Both the position numbers and the translations under genes were made by a program. 64,000 nt of DNA from Streptomyces xinghaiensis S187 (GTDB lineage Bacteria > Actinomycetota > Actinomycetes > Streptomycetales > Streptomycetaceae): assembly GCF_000220705.2 (NCBI RefSeq), contig NZ_CP023202.1, forward strand, positions 1,240,001 through 1,304,000, in the 5' to 3' direction. The notes under the pieces were generated by a model. It worked only from the letters and a program-made list of their open reading frames with translations, made no database searches and was not told where the DNA came from. Shown here one piece after another: positions 43,214-51,847 of the stretch (position 1 is its first letter; each line of letters starts with the position of its first letter).

Positions 43214-43773
43214 GCGGTTACCCGCCGGCCGGACGTCCTACCGCCGCGGCTGCCCCGCCGCCGCCTCTTCGACCCGAACGGCGGGCGCCGCCCGGCCGCT
43301 CCACGGGCTGACCGGGGGCCGGGGCGTGCGCTTCCGCTCCCCGTCCGTTTCCTGTTCCGTATCGGACCGAGTGCTTCCCCGTCCGTCTGCGTACTGTCCT
43401 GCGTGCTGTGTTCGTGCCGGGTCACCCGACCCCTGCCCGCGTCCGGGACGTCCGGTGGCCGCCCGGGGCTCCCCGGCGGTCCCCCGGACGGGCCGGGCAG
43501 CGCCGGGGAACGGCCCGGGCGGCGCGCGATCCCGCCGTTCCGGCGGGTGTCCCGCCCCCGGACCCATCCGTACGGCGCACGGCTCCGAAGAGGGGGTGGG
43601 CCGGTCCCCGGGACCGGCCGTCCCCCGTGCACGACGGCACGACGGCCGGTTCTTCCCCCGGCCGCCCCCTGCTTCCTGGAGGACGACATGAGGTCAGCCC
43701 GCACCGGCCGGCCCGGGCACGGCGCTCCGCCGCCACCCGGGTCCCGGCGTCGGAGAGCCGGAGGTGCCGCGGC
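43214..43773. other. Intergenic region upstream of the sigma factor gene
   Basis: A 560-bp stretch between the DUF1622 gene (minus) and the sigma gene (plus). It holds a small hairpin (GGGTC 43419-43423 / GACCC 43428-43432) and the perfect palindrome at 43599-43619. Open frames in it are Arg/Gly/Pro-rich shadows. The patch around 43330-43415 is less GC-rich and the likeliest promoter area. Confidence 0.4.
43599..43619. promoter_or_regulatory. 21-bp perfect palindrome upstream of the sigma factor gene
   Basis: GGCCGGTCCC (43599-43608) and GGGACCGGCC (43610-43619) flank a single C. It lies about 155 bp before the sigma factor start and could be an operator or a leader hairpin. Confidence 0.45.
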
Positions 43774-44358
43774 GTGAGAGAAGCCGTCTTCATGGGCGAG
43801 GTATCAGCTCCCGGCCCCGATCTGGGGGCCCTGCTGGGCAGGGTCGCGCGCGGCGACCAGGAGGCGTTCGGAGCGGTGTACGACATGGTGGCCGGACCCG
43901 TGCACGGTCTGGTGCGCCGTGTGCTGCGCGACCCCGCGCAGTCCGAGGAGGTCACTCAGGAGGTGCTGGTGGAGATATGGCGCGGCGCGGCCCGCTTCCG
44001 GCCGGACCGGGGCAGTGCCATGGCCTGGGTGATGACCGTCGCGCACCGGCGCGCGGTGGACCGGGTGCGGTCGGTGCAGGCCGGCACCGACCGGGAGCAC
44101 CGGGCGGCGCTGCTCGACCGGACCCCGGCGTTCGACGAGGTGACCGAGCAGGTCGAGGCCCGGCTGGAGCGCGAGCAGGTGCGGCGCTGCCTGCGCGGCC
44201 TGACCGAGCTGCAGCGGCACGCGGTGACGCTCGCCTACTACCGCGGCCTCACCTACCGTGAGGTCGCCGAACTGCTGGGGGCTCCGCTGGGCACCGTGAA
44301 GACACGGTTGCGCGACGGGCTCATCCGGCTGCGCGACTGCCTGGGGGTGACGGCGTGA
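43774..44358 (+). CDS. ECF RNA polymerase sigma factor, SigK-like
   Basis: A 194-residue ECF sigma factor. Region 2 runs from LLGRVARGDQEAFGAVYDMV to ARFRPDRGSAMAWVMTVAHRRAVDRVR, and region 4 from LTELQRHAVTLAYYRGLTYREVAELLGAPLGTVKTRLRDGL. The GTG at 43774 has GGAGG 9 nt upstream; an in-frame ATG at 43792 is the alternative. The gene overlaps the anti-sigma gene by GTGA, the standard SigK-RskA arrangement, so its activity should be controlled by that membrane protein. Confidence 0.9.
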   Translation: MREAVFMGEVSAPGPDLGALLGRVARGDQEAFGAVYDMVAGPVHGLVRRVLRDPAQSEEVTQEVLVEIWRGAARFRPDRGSAMAWVMTVAHRRAVDRVRSVQAGTDREHRAALLDRTPAFDEVTEQVEARLEREQVRRCLRGLTELQRHAVTLAYYRGLTYREVAELLGAPLGTVKTRLRDGLIRLRDCLGVTA

Positions 44359-45458
44359 GCAGGCGCAGAGGGCGCGGGAACCACGGCAGGCCCGGACACG
44401 GCGGGCCGGGCGGCGGCACCGGCTGGTTCGACGGCCCCGACGGAGGCGGCCCCGGCGGGCCGGCCGGGCCGGACGGCGGACCGGCCGGGCCGGCCGGGCC
44501 GGCCGGGCCGGGCGGGTTCGGCGGCCCATCCGGTCCCGGCGGATTCGACGGCCCCGGTGGATTCGGCGGTCCCGGCCGGGACGACGGCCCCGGGGCCGGG
44601 GACGGCTCCGATGTGCACACCCTCACCGGCGCCTACGCCCTGCACGCGCTGCCGGCGGACGAACGGGCCCGGTTCGAGCGGCACCTGGCGGTCTGCGGGG
44701 CCTGCGAGCAGGAGGTCCTGGAGCTGTCCGCGACCGCCGGCCGGCTCGGTTCGGCCGAGTCGGTGGAGCCGCCCCCGGAGCTGCGGGACCGGGTGCTGGC
44801 CCGGATCGCCTCCGTCCGGCAGGACCCTCCGGGTGTGCCCCGGCCCCGGCCGGAGGGCCCCCGGCCGCACGCCGCGCGGCCCGGTGGGGGCGGGGCGGAG
44901 CGGAACGGCGCCGGTGCCGGTGGCGGCCGTGCCGGTGCGGGCGGTGCCGGACGGCGCGGGTCGCGCGGGCGGTCGTACTTCGTTCTGGCGGCGTGTCTGG
45001 CCGTCCTGGCCGGCGGGCTCGGCGGAGTGGCGGTGTGGCAGCGGCAGGAGGCGCGGGACGCCCGGGCCGAGGCGCAGGCGGCGGAGCGGCGCTCCGGGGA
45101 GCTGGCCCGGGTGCTGACCGCGCCGGACGCCCGGACCGGTTCGGTCCCGCTGGGTGACGGCGCCGGCGGGACGGTGGTCGTCTCGCGCTCCGAGGACCGG
45201 GCGGCGTTCCTCGCCTCGGGGCTGCCGGAGCTGCCGGGCGGCAAGGTGTACCAGCTGTGGTTCGACGACGGCGGGACGATGCGCTCCGCCGGTCTGCTCC
45301 CCCTCGCGGCCGGTCCGGACACGGGTGCCGCGGCGGGGGCGGTGCTGATGGAGGGCCGGGTCGGCGCGGCGGGCGGGGTCGGCATCACGGTCGAACCGGC
45401 GGGCGGTTCGCCGCAGCCGACCACCGAGCCGCTGGGGCTGGTGGAACTCCCGGCGTAA
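44355..45458 (+). CDS. Zinc-type anti-sigma factor, RskA-like, with collagen-like N-terminal region
   Basis: A 367-residue membrane anti-sigma factor. Residues about 10-80 are Gly/Pro-rich with collagen-like G-x-y triplets (GPAGPAGPAGPGGFGGP). Then the zinc anti-sigma domain with H-x3-C-x2-C (HLAVCGACEQEV), a second low-complexity stretch, one membrane helix (SYFVLAACLAVLAGGLGGVAVW) and the extracytoplasmic RskA domain (YQLWFDDGGTMRSAGLLP). It should hold the sigma factor inactive until proteolysis. The long collagen-like insert before the sigma-binding domain is unusual. Confidence 0.88.
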   Translation: MSRRRGRGNHGRPGHGGPGGGTGWFDGPDGGGPGGPAGPDGGPAGPAGPAGPGGFGGPSGPGGFDGPGGFGGPGRDDGPGAGDGSDVHTLTGAYALHALPADERARFERHLAVCGACEQEVLELSATAGRLGSAESVEPPPELRDRVLARIASVRQDPPGVPRPRPEGPRPHAARPGGGGAERNGAGAGGGRAGAGGAGRRGSRGRSYFVLAACLAVLAGGLGGVAVWQRQEARDARAEAQAAERRSGELARVLTAPDARTGSVPLGDGAGGTVVVSRSEDRAAFLASGLPELPGGKVYQLWFDDGGTMRSAGLLPLAAGPDTGAAAGAVLMEGRVGAAGGVGITVEPAGGSPQPTTEPLGLVELPA

Positions 45459-45479
45459 AACCGGGACCGCCGCCGGGAA

Positions 45480-45513
45480 GGGCCGGGCACCCCCGCGACC
45501 GGGTGCCCGGCCC
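45480..45513. terminator. Bidirectional terminator, 13-bp perfect stem
   Basis: GGGCCGGGCACCC (45480-45492) and GGGTGCCCGGCCC (45501-45513) form a perfect stem with an 8-nt loop between the convergent anti-sigma and pterin dehydratase genes. Confidence 0.8.
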
Positions 45514-45548
45514 GGAGGGCCGCCCGGCCGGGGGCACGGCTCGGAGCG

Positions 45549-45854
45549 TCAGGCGACGCGGTGTTCCACCGCGATCTGCTCGATGCGGTGGGCCAGTTCG
45601 GTGTCCAGTTCGGTCACCTTGCCGCCCACGCTGTGGGTGTTCACCGACACCTTCAGCTTGTCGTAGGACAGCGTCAGATCGGCGTGGTGGTTCAGGCTCT
45701 CCTGCACCCGGGCGATCTCGGTGACGATCGCCGCCGCGGCCAGGTGCCCGGCGAAGGTGTACGTGCGCTCGATGCGGTCGCCGGTGGACGCCCAGCCCGG
45801 CAGCTCCGTGAGAGCGTCCTGGATCTCCTGGGGCGTCAGCGGTCGGGGTGCCAT
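45549..45854 (-). CDS. 4a-hydroxytetrahydrobiopterin dehydratase (PCD/DcoH-like)
   Basis: A 101-residue pterin-4a-carbinolamine dehydratase-like protein. The active-site segment ESLNHHADLTLSYDKLKVSVNTHSVGG carries the family's paired His, with Ala where Pro is common, and LPGWASTGDRIERTYTF is the typical N-terminal part. It recycles pterin cofactor of aromatic amino acid hydroxylases. The ATG at 45854 has GGAGGGA 6 nt upstream. No hydroxylase gene is nearby. Confidence 0.88.
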   Translation of the reverse strand: MAPRPLTPQEIQDALTELPGWASTGDRIERTYTFAGHLAAAAIVTEIARVQESLNHHADLTLSYDKLKVSVNTHSVGGKVTELDTELAHRIEQIAVEHRVA

Positions 45855-45963
45855 GGTTCTTCCCTCCGTCGGTCGTGCCTCGGCCTGCCACCGTGGCACG
45901 CCGGGTCCGCCGCGCGCCACGGCCCCGGGGCGGTGTCACTCTCCTCGGCTACCGTCGGGCGGC

Positions 45964-46833
45964 ATGACGGCGCATGCGGGGGACACGAGGACGGCCGCCC
46001 GGGGCGGAGCGGGGGCGCTGCTGCGGGGCTGGCGGGAGCTGCGCCGGATCAGCCAGCTGGAGCTGGCGCTGCGCGCGGGCTCCTCGGCACGGCACATCAG
46101 CTTCGTCGAGACCGGCCGGTCCCGGCCGAGCCGGGAGCTGCTGCTGCGGCTCGCGGGGCAGCTCGACGTCCCGGTGCGGGAGCGCAACGCCCTGCTGGTG
46201 GCCGCCGGTTACGCCCCGCAGTTCCCGGAACGGCCGCTGGACGACCCGGCTCTGGAGCCCCTCCGCGCGGAGCTGGAGCGGCTCCTGGCGGGCTATGACC
46301 CGTATCCGGCGTTCGTGGTCGACGGCATGTACACGGTGGTCGCCGCCAATCGCGGACTGGCCGCGCTGCTGGAGGGCGTCGCCGCCCCGCTGCTGGAACC
46401 CCCGGTGAACGCGCTGCGGATCGCGCTCCACCCGGGGGGCCTGGCCCCGCGCATCAGGAATTACGCCGAGTGGCGCGGCCATCTGCTGGGCCGGCTGGAG
46501 CGGCAGCTGCCCCTGGTCCGCTCCGCGCCGCTGCGTGCTCTCTACGAGGAGCTGCGCGGCTACCCGGCGCCGCCCGCGCCCCCGCCCGCCCCGGGCCCGG
46601 CGGACGCGTCCGCCTCCCCCGGCTCCCCCGTCCCGGGCTGCCCCGCCCCCGGTGAGCGGGAGCCGGTCGCGCTGCCGATGCGGCTGGAGCACGGCGGCCG
46701 GGTGCTCTCCTTCGTCTCGGCCATCGCCACCTTCAACACCCCCATGGACGTGACGGTGTCGGAGCTGGCCATCGAGACGCTGCTGCCCGCCGACCGCGAG
46801 ACGGGGGAGTTCCTGCGCGGGACGGCGCCCTGA
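45964..46833 (+). CDS. XRE-family regulator with MmyB-like ligand domain
   Basis: A 289-residue regulator. The XRE helix-turn-helix is at about residues 20-80 (RRISQLELALRAGSSARHISFVETGRSRPSRELLLRLA), followed by an MmyB-like ligand-binding domain (YDPYPAFVVDGMYTVVAANRGLAALLEG) with a Pro/Ala insert and the typical end TPMDVTVSELAIETLLPADRET. The ATG at 45964 lacks an SD; a TACCGT at 45950-45955 predicts a leaderless message. Such proteins often control a neighbouring oxidoreductase, and the desaturase gene follows 250 bp downstream. Confidence 0.87.
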   Translation: MTAHAGDTRTAARGGAGALLRGWRELRRISQLELALRAGSSARHISFVETGRSRPSRELLLRLAGQLDVPVRERNALLVAAGYAPQFPERPLDDPALEPLRAELERLLAGYDPYPAFVVDGMYTVVAANRGLAALLEGVAAPLLEPPVNALRIALHPGGLAPRIRNYAEWRGHLLGRLERQLPLVRSAPLRALYEELRGYPAPPAPPPAPGPADASASPGSPVPGCPAPGEREPVALPMRLEHGGRVLSFVSAIATFNTPMDVTVSELAIETLLPADRETGEFLRGTAP

Positions 46834-47085
46834 GTCCCGCGCGGGAGGGCACGCGCGCCGCCTGCCCTCTCCGCCGTGCGGTCGGCGGATGTGAGACGAG
46901 TCTCCCGGGCCGGGCGGCACCGGGACGGTCGCCCGGGCAGCGCGCGGGTGCCGCCGGGCAGGCCCCGGCACACCCGGTACGGCTCCCTTCGCACCCCCTG
47001 GCACCACCCCGGGGGCCTGCCCCCGTGGCGGCCGTCGGGCTGCCCGGATGGAAGTGGGGCCTCCGGATGCCGCACACTCGGCGGT

Positions 47086-48177
47086 ATGACGACAAGCACC
47101 GAGGCCCCCGGCACAGCCCGGGCCGCTTCGGAAACGGTCCACCCTCCTCGTACCGCGGAATCCGGCAGTGATTTCGCCCGGCTGGCGAAACGGATCTCCC
47201 GTGCCGGCCTGCTGGAGCGCCGCCCCCGCTACTACGCGGTCCGGTTCTCCGTGGTCTCCGTACTCTTCGTGGCCGGCTGGACGGCCTTCGCGCTGCTCGG
47301 GGACTCCTGGTGGCAGCCGGCCGTGGCCGCCTTCCTCGGGCTGGTCTTCGGGCAGATCGCGCTGCTGACCCACGACCTCGCCCACCGCCAGGTCTTCCGG
47401 CGCCGCCGGCCCAGCGAGACCGGCGGCCGGCTGTTCGGCAATCTCGGCATCGGGATGAGCTACGGCTGGTGGATGAACAAGCACACCCGGCACCACGCCA
47501 ACCCCAACCACGAGGAGCTGGACCCGGACGTCACCCCCGACATCCTCGTCTGGTCCGGCAGGCAGGCGCGGGAGAGCCGGGGCCTGCCCCGGTTCATCGG
47601 CCGCCGGCAGGCGTACCTGTTCTTCCCGCTGCTCACCCTGGAGGGCTTCAACCTCCATGTGTCGAGCGTGCGGGCGCTCCTCGCCGGGGGGATGAAGCGG
47701 CGGGTCCTGGAGGCCGTCCTGCTCTCCGCGCACACCGTGGTCTACCTGGGCGCGCTGTTCCTCGTGCTCTCCCCCGGCAAGGCGCTGCTGTTCCTCTTCG
47801 TCCACCAGGCCGTCTTCGGCGTCTACCTGGGGTCGACGTTCGCGCCCAACCACAAGGGGATGCCGACCTTCACCGGCGAGGACCGGCCCGACTTCCTGCG
47901 GCGCCAGGTGCTCACCTCCCGCAATGTGCGCGGCGGGCACCTCATGGACATCGCCCTGGGCGGGCTGAACTACCAGATCGAGCACCACCTCTTCCCCAGC
48001 ATGGCCACCCCGCACCTGCGCCGGGCCCGGGCCATCGTCCGCGAGTACTGCGCGGAGCTGAACATCCCGTACCACGAGACCGGGCTGATCGCCTCGTACC
48101 GTGAGGCGCTGCGCCATCTGCACGCCGTCGGCGCGCCGCTCCGGCGGGGCGGACGGGACGCGGTACCCGCCGCCTGA
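47086..48177 (+). CDS. Membrane fatty acid desaturase (DesA3-like acyl-CoA/lipid desaturase)
   Basis: A 363-residue diiron membrane desaturase with all three histidine boxes: HDLAHRQ, HTRHHANPNH and QIEHHLFP. Helix pairs lie between them (VVSVLFVAGWTAFALL, VVYLGALFLVLSPGKALLFLF). It introduces double bonds into membrane lipid acyl chains. The ATG at 47086 has no SD, so a leaderless start is possible. Control by the upstream XRE regulator is plausible. Confidence 0.9.
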   Translation: MTTSTEAPGTARAASETVHPPRTAESGSDFARLAKRISRAGLLERRPRYYAVRFSVVSVLFVAGWTAFALLGDSWWQPAVAAFLGLVFGQIALLTHDLAHRQVFRRRRPSETGGRLFGNLGIGMSYGWWMNKHTRHHANPNHEELDPDVTPDILVWSGRQARESRGLPRFIGRRQAYLFFPLLTLEGFNLHVSSVRALLAGGMKRRVLEAVLLSAHTVVYLGALFLVLSPGKALLFLFVHQAVFGVYLGSTFAPNHKGMPTFTGEDRPDFLRRQVLTSRNVRGGHLMDIALGGLNYQIEHHLFPSMATPHLRRARAIVREYCAELNIPYHETGLIASYREALRHLHAVGAPLRRGGRDAVPAA

Positions 48178-48253
48178 GCGGTACGGACAGCCGCCCGGCG
48201 GTCACGGCGGCCCCGACGACCCGGCAGCCCAAGCCGACCCGGCCGTCGCCGCA

Positions 48254-48316
48254 ATCCCGGCAGCCCCGGCAGCCCCGGGAGCCCCGGCAGTCGCGGCGGT
48301 CCCGGGAGTCCCGGCG
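48254..48316. repeat. Seven 9-bp tandem units in the convergent gap
   Basis: The unit gccccggca, with variants gccccggga and gtcccggcg, repeats seven times between the desaturase and the next minus-strand gene. It ends directly at that gene's stop codon. It is a simple-sequence tract with no gene. Confidence 0.65.
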
Positions 48317-48317
48317 G

Positions 48318-50465
48318 TCAGCCGACGCGTTCGCCGGGGCCGCCCGCCGGGGGCGACAGCGGGGCCCCGGGGGCCTCCGTCTCGGCCAGCCAGCGGCGGA
48401 ACACCCGGTGCACCGCCTCCGCCCCGGTGAGGATCTCGCCCTCCGGCACCGGAGGCGACAGTTCCGCGGGGCGGAGCAGGAAGGCGTGGCCCTGGGAGCC
48501 GCCGAGCCCGCCGTGCGAGCCGATCTGCGCCTCGAAGGCGTGCACCCGGCCGGTCGTCGGGTCGTACGCGGAGTTGACCATGATGTCCGCGGCGTGCGGG
48601 AAGGCCGCGGTGCGCCGGACCGCGTCCTCGGCCTCCGGGCCGAAGGGCGCCAGCGGGTCCGGGCCGATGACGACGCGCTGGTCGAGCCGGTGCTCGCCGC
48701 CGTGCGGGCCCAGCACCACCGGCCCGTACTCCTCGCTGCGCACCAGGAGGAACCCGATGCCGGGGTGCTCGGCCAGCGTGCCCAGCAGTGCGGGGTGGCG
48801 GCGCTCGATCTCCTCCCGGCTGACCCTGCCGGGCAGTTCGGGGAAGCTGATCAGCCCGAGGTTGCCGGAGCCGAGCACGACCGGCCCGGCGCCCCGGCCG
48901 CGCCGGGTCTCCTTCTCCTCCTCATCGACGCGGTGCAGCGCCGCCCGGGCCACCGCCCGCGCCTCGGCGCCGGTCACCTCGCGGTCGGCGCGCCGTCCGG
49001 CCAGCGGCCGGGAACCGGACCGGCCGCCGCGGCAGCCGATGCGGACCAGTTCCTCCAGCGTGATCCCGTAGGCCTCGGCGAACGTCCGGCCGGGGCTCTG
49101 CCCGTGATCGGAGAGCAGCACGATGCGATAGGCGCGGGGCGCATGGGCGGCGGCCTTCGCGATCAGCCGGACGCTGCGGTCGAGGCGGGCCAGCACCTGC
49201 TGGGCGTCCCGGCTGTGCGGGCCGGAGTGGTGGGCCACCTCGTCGTAGGCGACGAGGTCGGCGTAGACCACCGTGCGCCCGGCGAACAGGTCGCCGATGA
49301 CGGCCGCGACGACCACGTCCCGGGAGACGACGGTCGCGAAGGCGCGGATGAACGGGTAGAGCCCGCCCCGCTTGACGCGCGGCTCGTCCCCGCGCATCCG
49401 GGCCCGCACGGCCTGCACGATCTCGCGGAACACCTCGGCGGTGAAGGACAGGGCGGTGCGGGTGGCGTTGGCCGGATCGGAGAAGTACGCGAAGTAGCCC
49501 GCCCGGGAGCGGGTGCCCCGGCCGCGCCGGGCGGCCACGGAGAGCACCAGGGCGAGCTGCTGCGCGCCGCCGCTGAAGAGGTTGCCGCGGCTGGCGCCGT
49601 CCTCCGCCAGCAGCCCCCGGTCGCCGGTGCGCTCGACGGCGCGGCGCTGGAGTTCGGCGACGCTGCTCGGCGAGGAGCACACCATGACGCGGCCGGTCTC
49701 CTTCTCGTACCAGCGGAAGGCGGGGACGTCGTGGTTGGTGCCGTGCAGAATGCCGAGCTGGCTGGCGCCGGTCTGGCTGGACCAGTCGGTGCGCCACATC
49801 GACAGCCGGTGGCCGCCGGTCCCGATCCAGGAGGCGACGGTCTCCATGACCGGCGGCAGCACCCGGCCGGTACCGGGCAGGGTGCGGGGGGTGACGGCCT
49901 CACTGAGGACGTCGAAGCCCACCCCATCGAGCTGGAGGAAGAGGATGCCCGGCCGGGCGGGAAGACCGTCCTCGCCGGTGCGCCGGGGGCCGGGCCGGTG
50001 CCGGTGCGCGAGCCGGCGGAGCCGCCGCCGGTAGGCGCCGTCGTCACGGACGGCGAGAGCGGTGCTGGTCGCGGAGGCGACGGCCGACATGATGGCGGCC
50101 ACCGCCACGGCCGTCTCCGGCCCGGCCTCGCTCCCGCCATCGGGGACCAGCCGCAGGGCGAGCAGCAGCATCGAGCCGTTGAGGAAGAACACCAGGATGC
50201 CGAGGACGAAGGCCGGCACCAGCAGCAGCGCGCGGACCAGCAGCGGCCAGACCAGCGCGCTCAGCAGCCCGAAGGCGCCGGCGCCGATGGCGGCCGTGCG
50301 GGCGATGGTCGTCGGGCTGTCGCCGCTGGGGGACTGGATGCGGAAGTCCGGCAGCAGGCCGGCGAGGATCAGCATCGTCAGCGTGCTGACCGCCCACACC
50401 GCGAGCACCCGGAACACCGCGCCGCCGACGGCCCGCCATCTGCCTCGTACCACGCACGTTCCCAT
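48318..50465 (-). CDS. Membrane protein with holin-like N-terminus and type I phosphodiesterase domain
   Basis: A 715-residue protein. The N-terminal 130 residues form four helices of the mycobacterial phage-holin 4 type (VLAVWAVSTLTMLILAGLLPDF, WPLLVRALLLVPAFVLGILVFFLNG). The rest is an alkaline phosphatase-like phosphodiesterase: LFLQLDGVGFD with metal-binding Asp, TGASQLGILHGTNHDVPAFRWYEKE, YADLVAYDEVAHHSGP and LLSDHGQSPG. Such a domain hydrolyses phosphate esters, probably at the membrane face. The ATG at 50465 is the family start. The phage name is historical; nothing else here is phage-like. Confidence 0.85.
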   Translation of the reverse strand: MGTCVVRGRWRAVGGAVFRVLAVWAVSTLTMLILAGLLPDFRIQSPSGDSPTTIARTAAIGAGAFGLLSALVWPLLVRALLLVPAFVLGILVFFLNGSMLLLALRLVPDGGSEAGPETAVAVAAIMSAVASATSTALAVRDDGAYRRRLRRLAHRHRPGPRRTGEDGLPARPGILFLQLDGVGFDVLSEAVTPRTLPGTGRVLPPVMETVASWIGTGGHRLSMWRTDWSSQTGASQLGILHGTNHDVPAFRWYEKETGRVMVCSSPSSVAELQRRAVERTGDRGLLAEDGASRGNLFSGGAQQLALVLSVAARRGRGTRSRAGYFAYFSDPANATRTALSFTAEVFREIVQAVRARMRGDEPRVKRGGLYPFIRAFATVVSRDVVVAAVIGDLFAGRTVVYADLVAYDEVAHHSGPHSRDAQQVLARLDRSVRLIAKAAAHAPRAYRIVLLSDHGQSPGRTFAEAYGITLEELVRIGCRGGRSGSRPLAGRRADREVTGAEARAVARAALHRVDEEEKETRRGRGAGPVVLGSGNLGLISFPELPGRVSREEIERRHPALLGTLAEHPGIGFLLVRSEEYGPVVLGPHGGEHRLDQRVVIGPDPLAPFGPEAEDAVRRTAAFPHAADIMVNSAYDPTTGRVHAFEAQIGSHGGLGGSQGHAFLLRPAELSPPVPEGEILTGAEAVHRVFRRWLAETEAPGAPLSPPAGGPGERVG

Positions 50466-50696
50466 CTCGCCCGGTCCGCCCGCACCGTCCGCGGTACGGG
50501 CCGGCTCCAGACTGTCACAACGGGGCGCGGACCACGGGGGACCGCGTGGTCGTGAAGCGTCCGGCCGGAGTGCGCCCGGCGCCCGGCCCGGGGGCGGGGC
50601 GACGGGAGCGGCCGGGGCCGGGAGGCCGGGTCGTTCCCTTGCCGGCCCTTACGGGCGCGGGGCTGCGCGGGGGCGTGAACGGTGGAGGGAGGGAGT

Positions 50697-51599
50697 TCAG
50701 GAGCGCCCGGTGCGGGCCCGCAGCTCCGCGACGATCTCCGCGGTGAGCGGGGCCGGGAGGCCGTGGCGTTCGGCCGCGCGGAGCACCGAGCCGCCGATCG
50801 CGTCGAGCTCCAGGGGGCGGCCCGCCTCGGCGTCGCGCTGCATCGAGGACTTCATGGAGCCGGGGGCGCCCTCCAGGAAGCCGAGCACCTCGCCCGGCTC
50901 GGCGGTGGCGCCCGCGGCGCGCGCGACGGCGGCGATCTCGTCGAGCAGGGCGAGCAGTTCGGGCCGCCGCTGCTCGCGGACCGCGCCGACCGTGGCCCCG
51001 TAGCGGGTGGTGAGGAGGGCCATCGGGGCGAGGAAGACCAGCTTGTCCCAGAGCAGGGCGGTCTCGTCGTCCCGTACGGTCGCGCCGAGCCCGGCCTCGC
51101 GCAGCAGAGCTGCGGTGTGGTCGAGGCGCTCGCGGGGCACGGTGCGGCCGGCGAGTTCGATGCCGGCGAAGGGGCTGGTGTGCTCGATGCGGCCGGGGGC
51201 GACGCGGGTCGACTCGACGCGGATCGTCGCGGCGGCCACCTGCTCCGCCGGATAGCGCTCGCGCAGCGGCCCGAGGTGGTCGGCCCCGTTGAGCAGCGGG
51301 AGCACCAGTCCGCCGCCGAGAGCCGCCGCCGGCACCCGCTCCAGGGCGTCGGCGAGCGCGGTCTCCTTGACGGTGACGAACAGCAGGCCGGCCGGCTCGC
51401 GCAGTTCGGTGTCCGCCTCGACCGGGACCCGGAAGGCGCCGAAGCGCCCGCTGGTCACGTGCAGGCCGTCCTGCCGCAGCGTTCCGGCGGTCTCCGCTCC
51501 GGCGAGGCACACCACGCGGTGCCCCGCGCGGGCGAGCAGCGCGCCGACCAGTCCTCCCACGCCGCCCGGGCCCAGTACCGCCACTGTCATCGGGGTCAC
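50697..51599 (-). CDS. Ketopantoate reductase family protein (2-dehydropantoate 2-reductase-like)
   Basis: A 300-residue ApbA/PanE-family NADPH enzyme. The Rossmann start is AVLGPGGVGGLVGALLARAGH, VTVKETAL holds the expected catalytic Lys region, LLWDKLVFLAPMALLT is the conserved helix, and SSMQRDAEAGRPLELDAIGGSVLR is the C-terminal family motif. It may make pantoate or reduce a related 2-keto acid. The GTG at 51599 has GGAG 7 nt upstream; the ATG at 51590 is the alternative. Confidence 0.87.
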   Translation of the reverse strand: MTPMTVAVLGPGGVGGLVGALLARAGHRVVCLAGAETAGTLRQDGLHVTSGRFGAFRVPVEADTELREPAGLLFVTVKETALADALERVPAAALGGGLVLPLLNGADHLGPLRERYPAEQVAAATIRVESTRVAPGRIEHTSPFAGIELAGRTVPRERLDHTAALLREAGLGATVRDDETALLWDKLVFLAPMALLTTRYGATVGAVREQRRPELLALLDEIAAVARAAGATAEPGEVLGFLEGAPGSMKSSMQRDAEAGRPLELDAIGGSVLRAAERHGLPAPLTAEIVAELRARTGRS

Positions 51600-51847
51600 G
51601 GTCACTCTCCTTGCCGCCGGTCTCACCGCGTTCTGCCGTCCGCCCCGCCACCCGGGGCGGCCCCACCGTACCGACCGGCGGGTACGAGGACGGCCGCGGG
51701 GCAGACGGTCCGGAAGCGGCGCGGCCGTGCGGAGACGGCCCGGGGTGCAGCCCCGGCCGCCGCAGCGCCCGGCGCCGTACCCGGCCGTGCGGCTACGCTC
51801 GGCAGCAGGACGCCGCAGCGGCGGCGGAGACCAGGGAGGTGTGGCGG

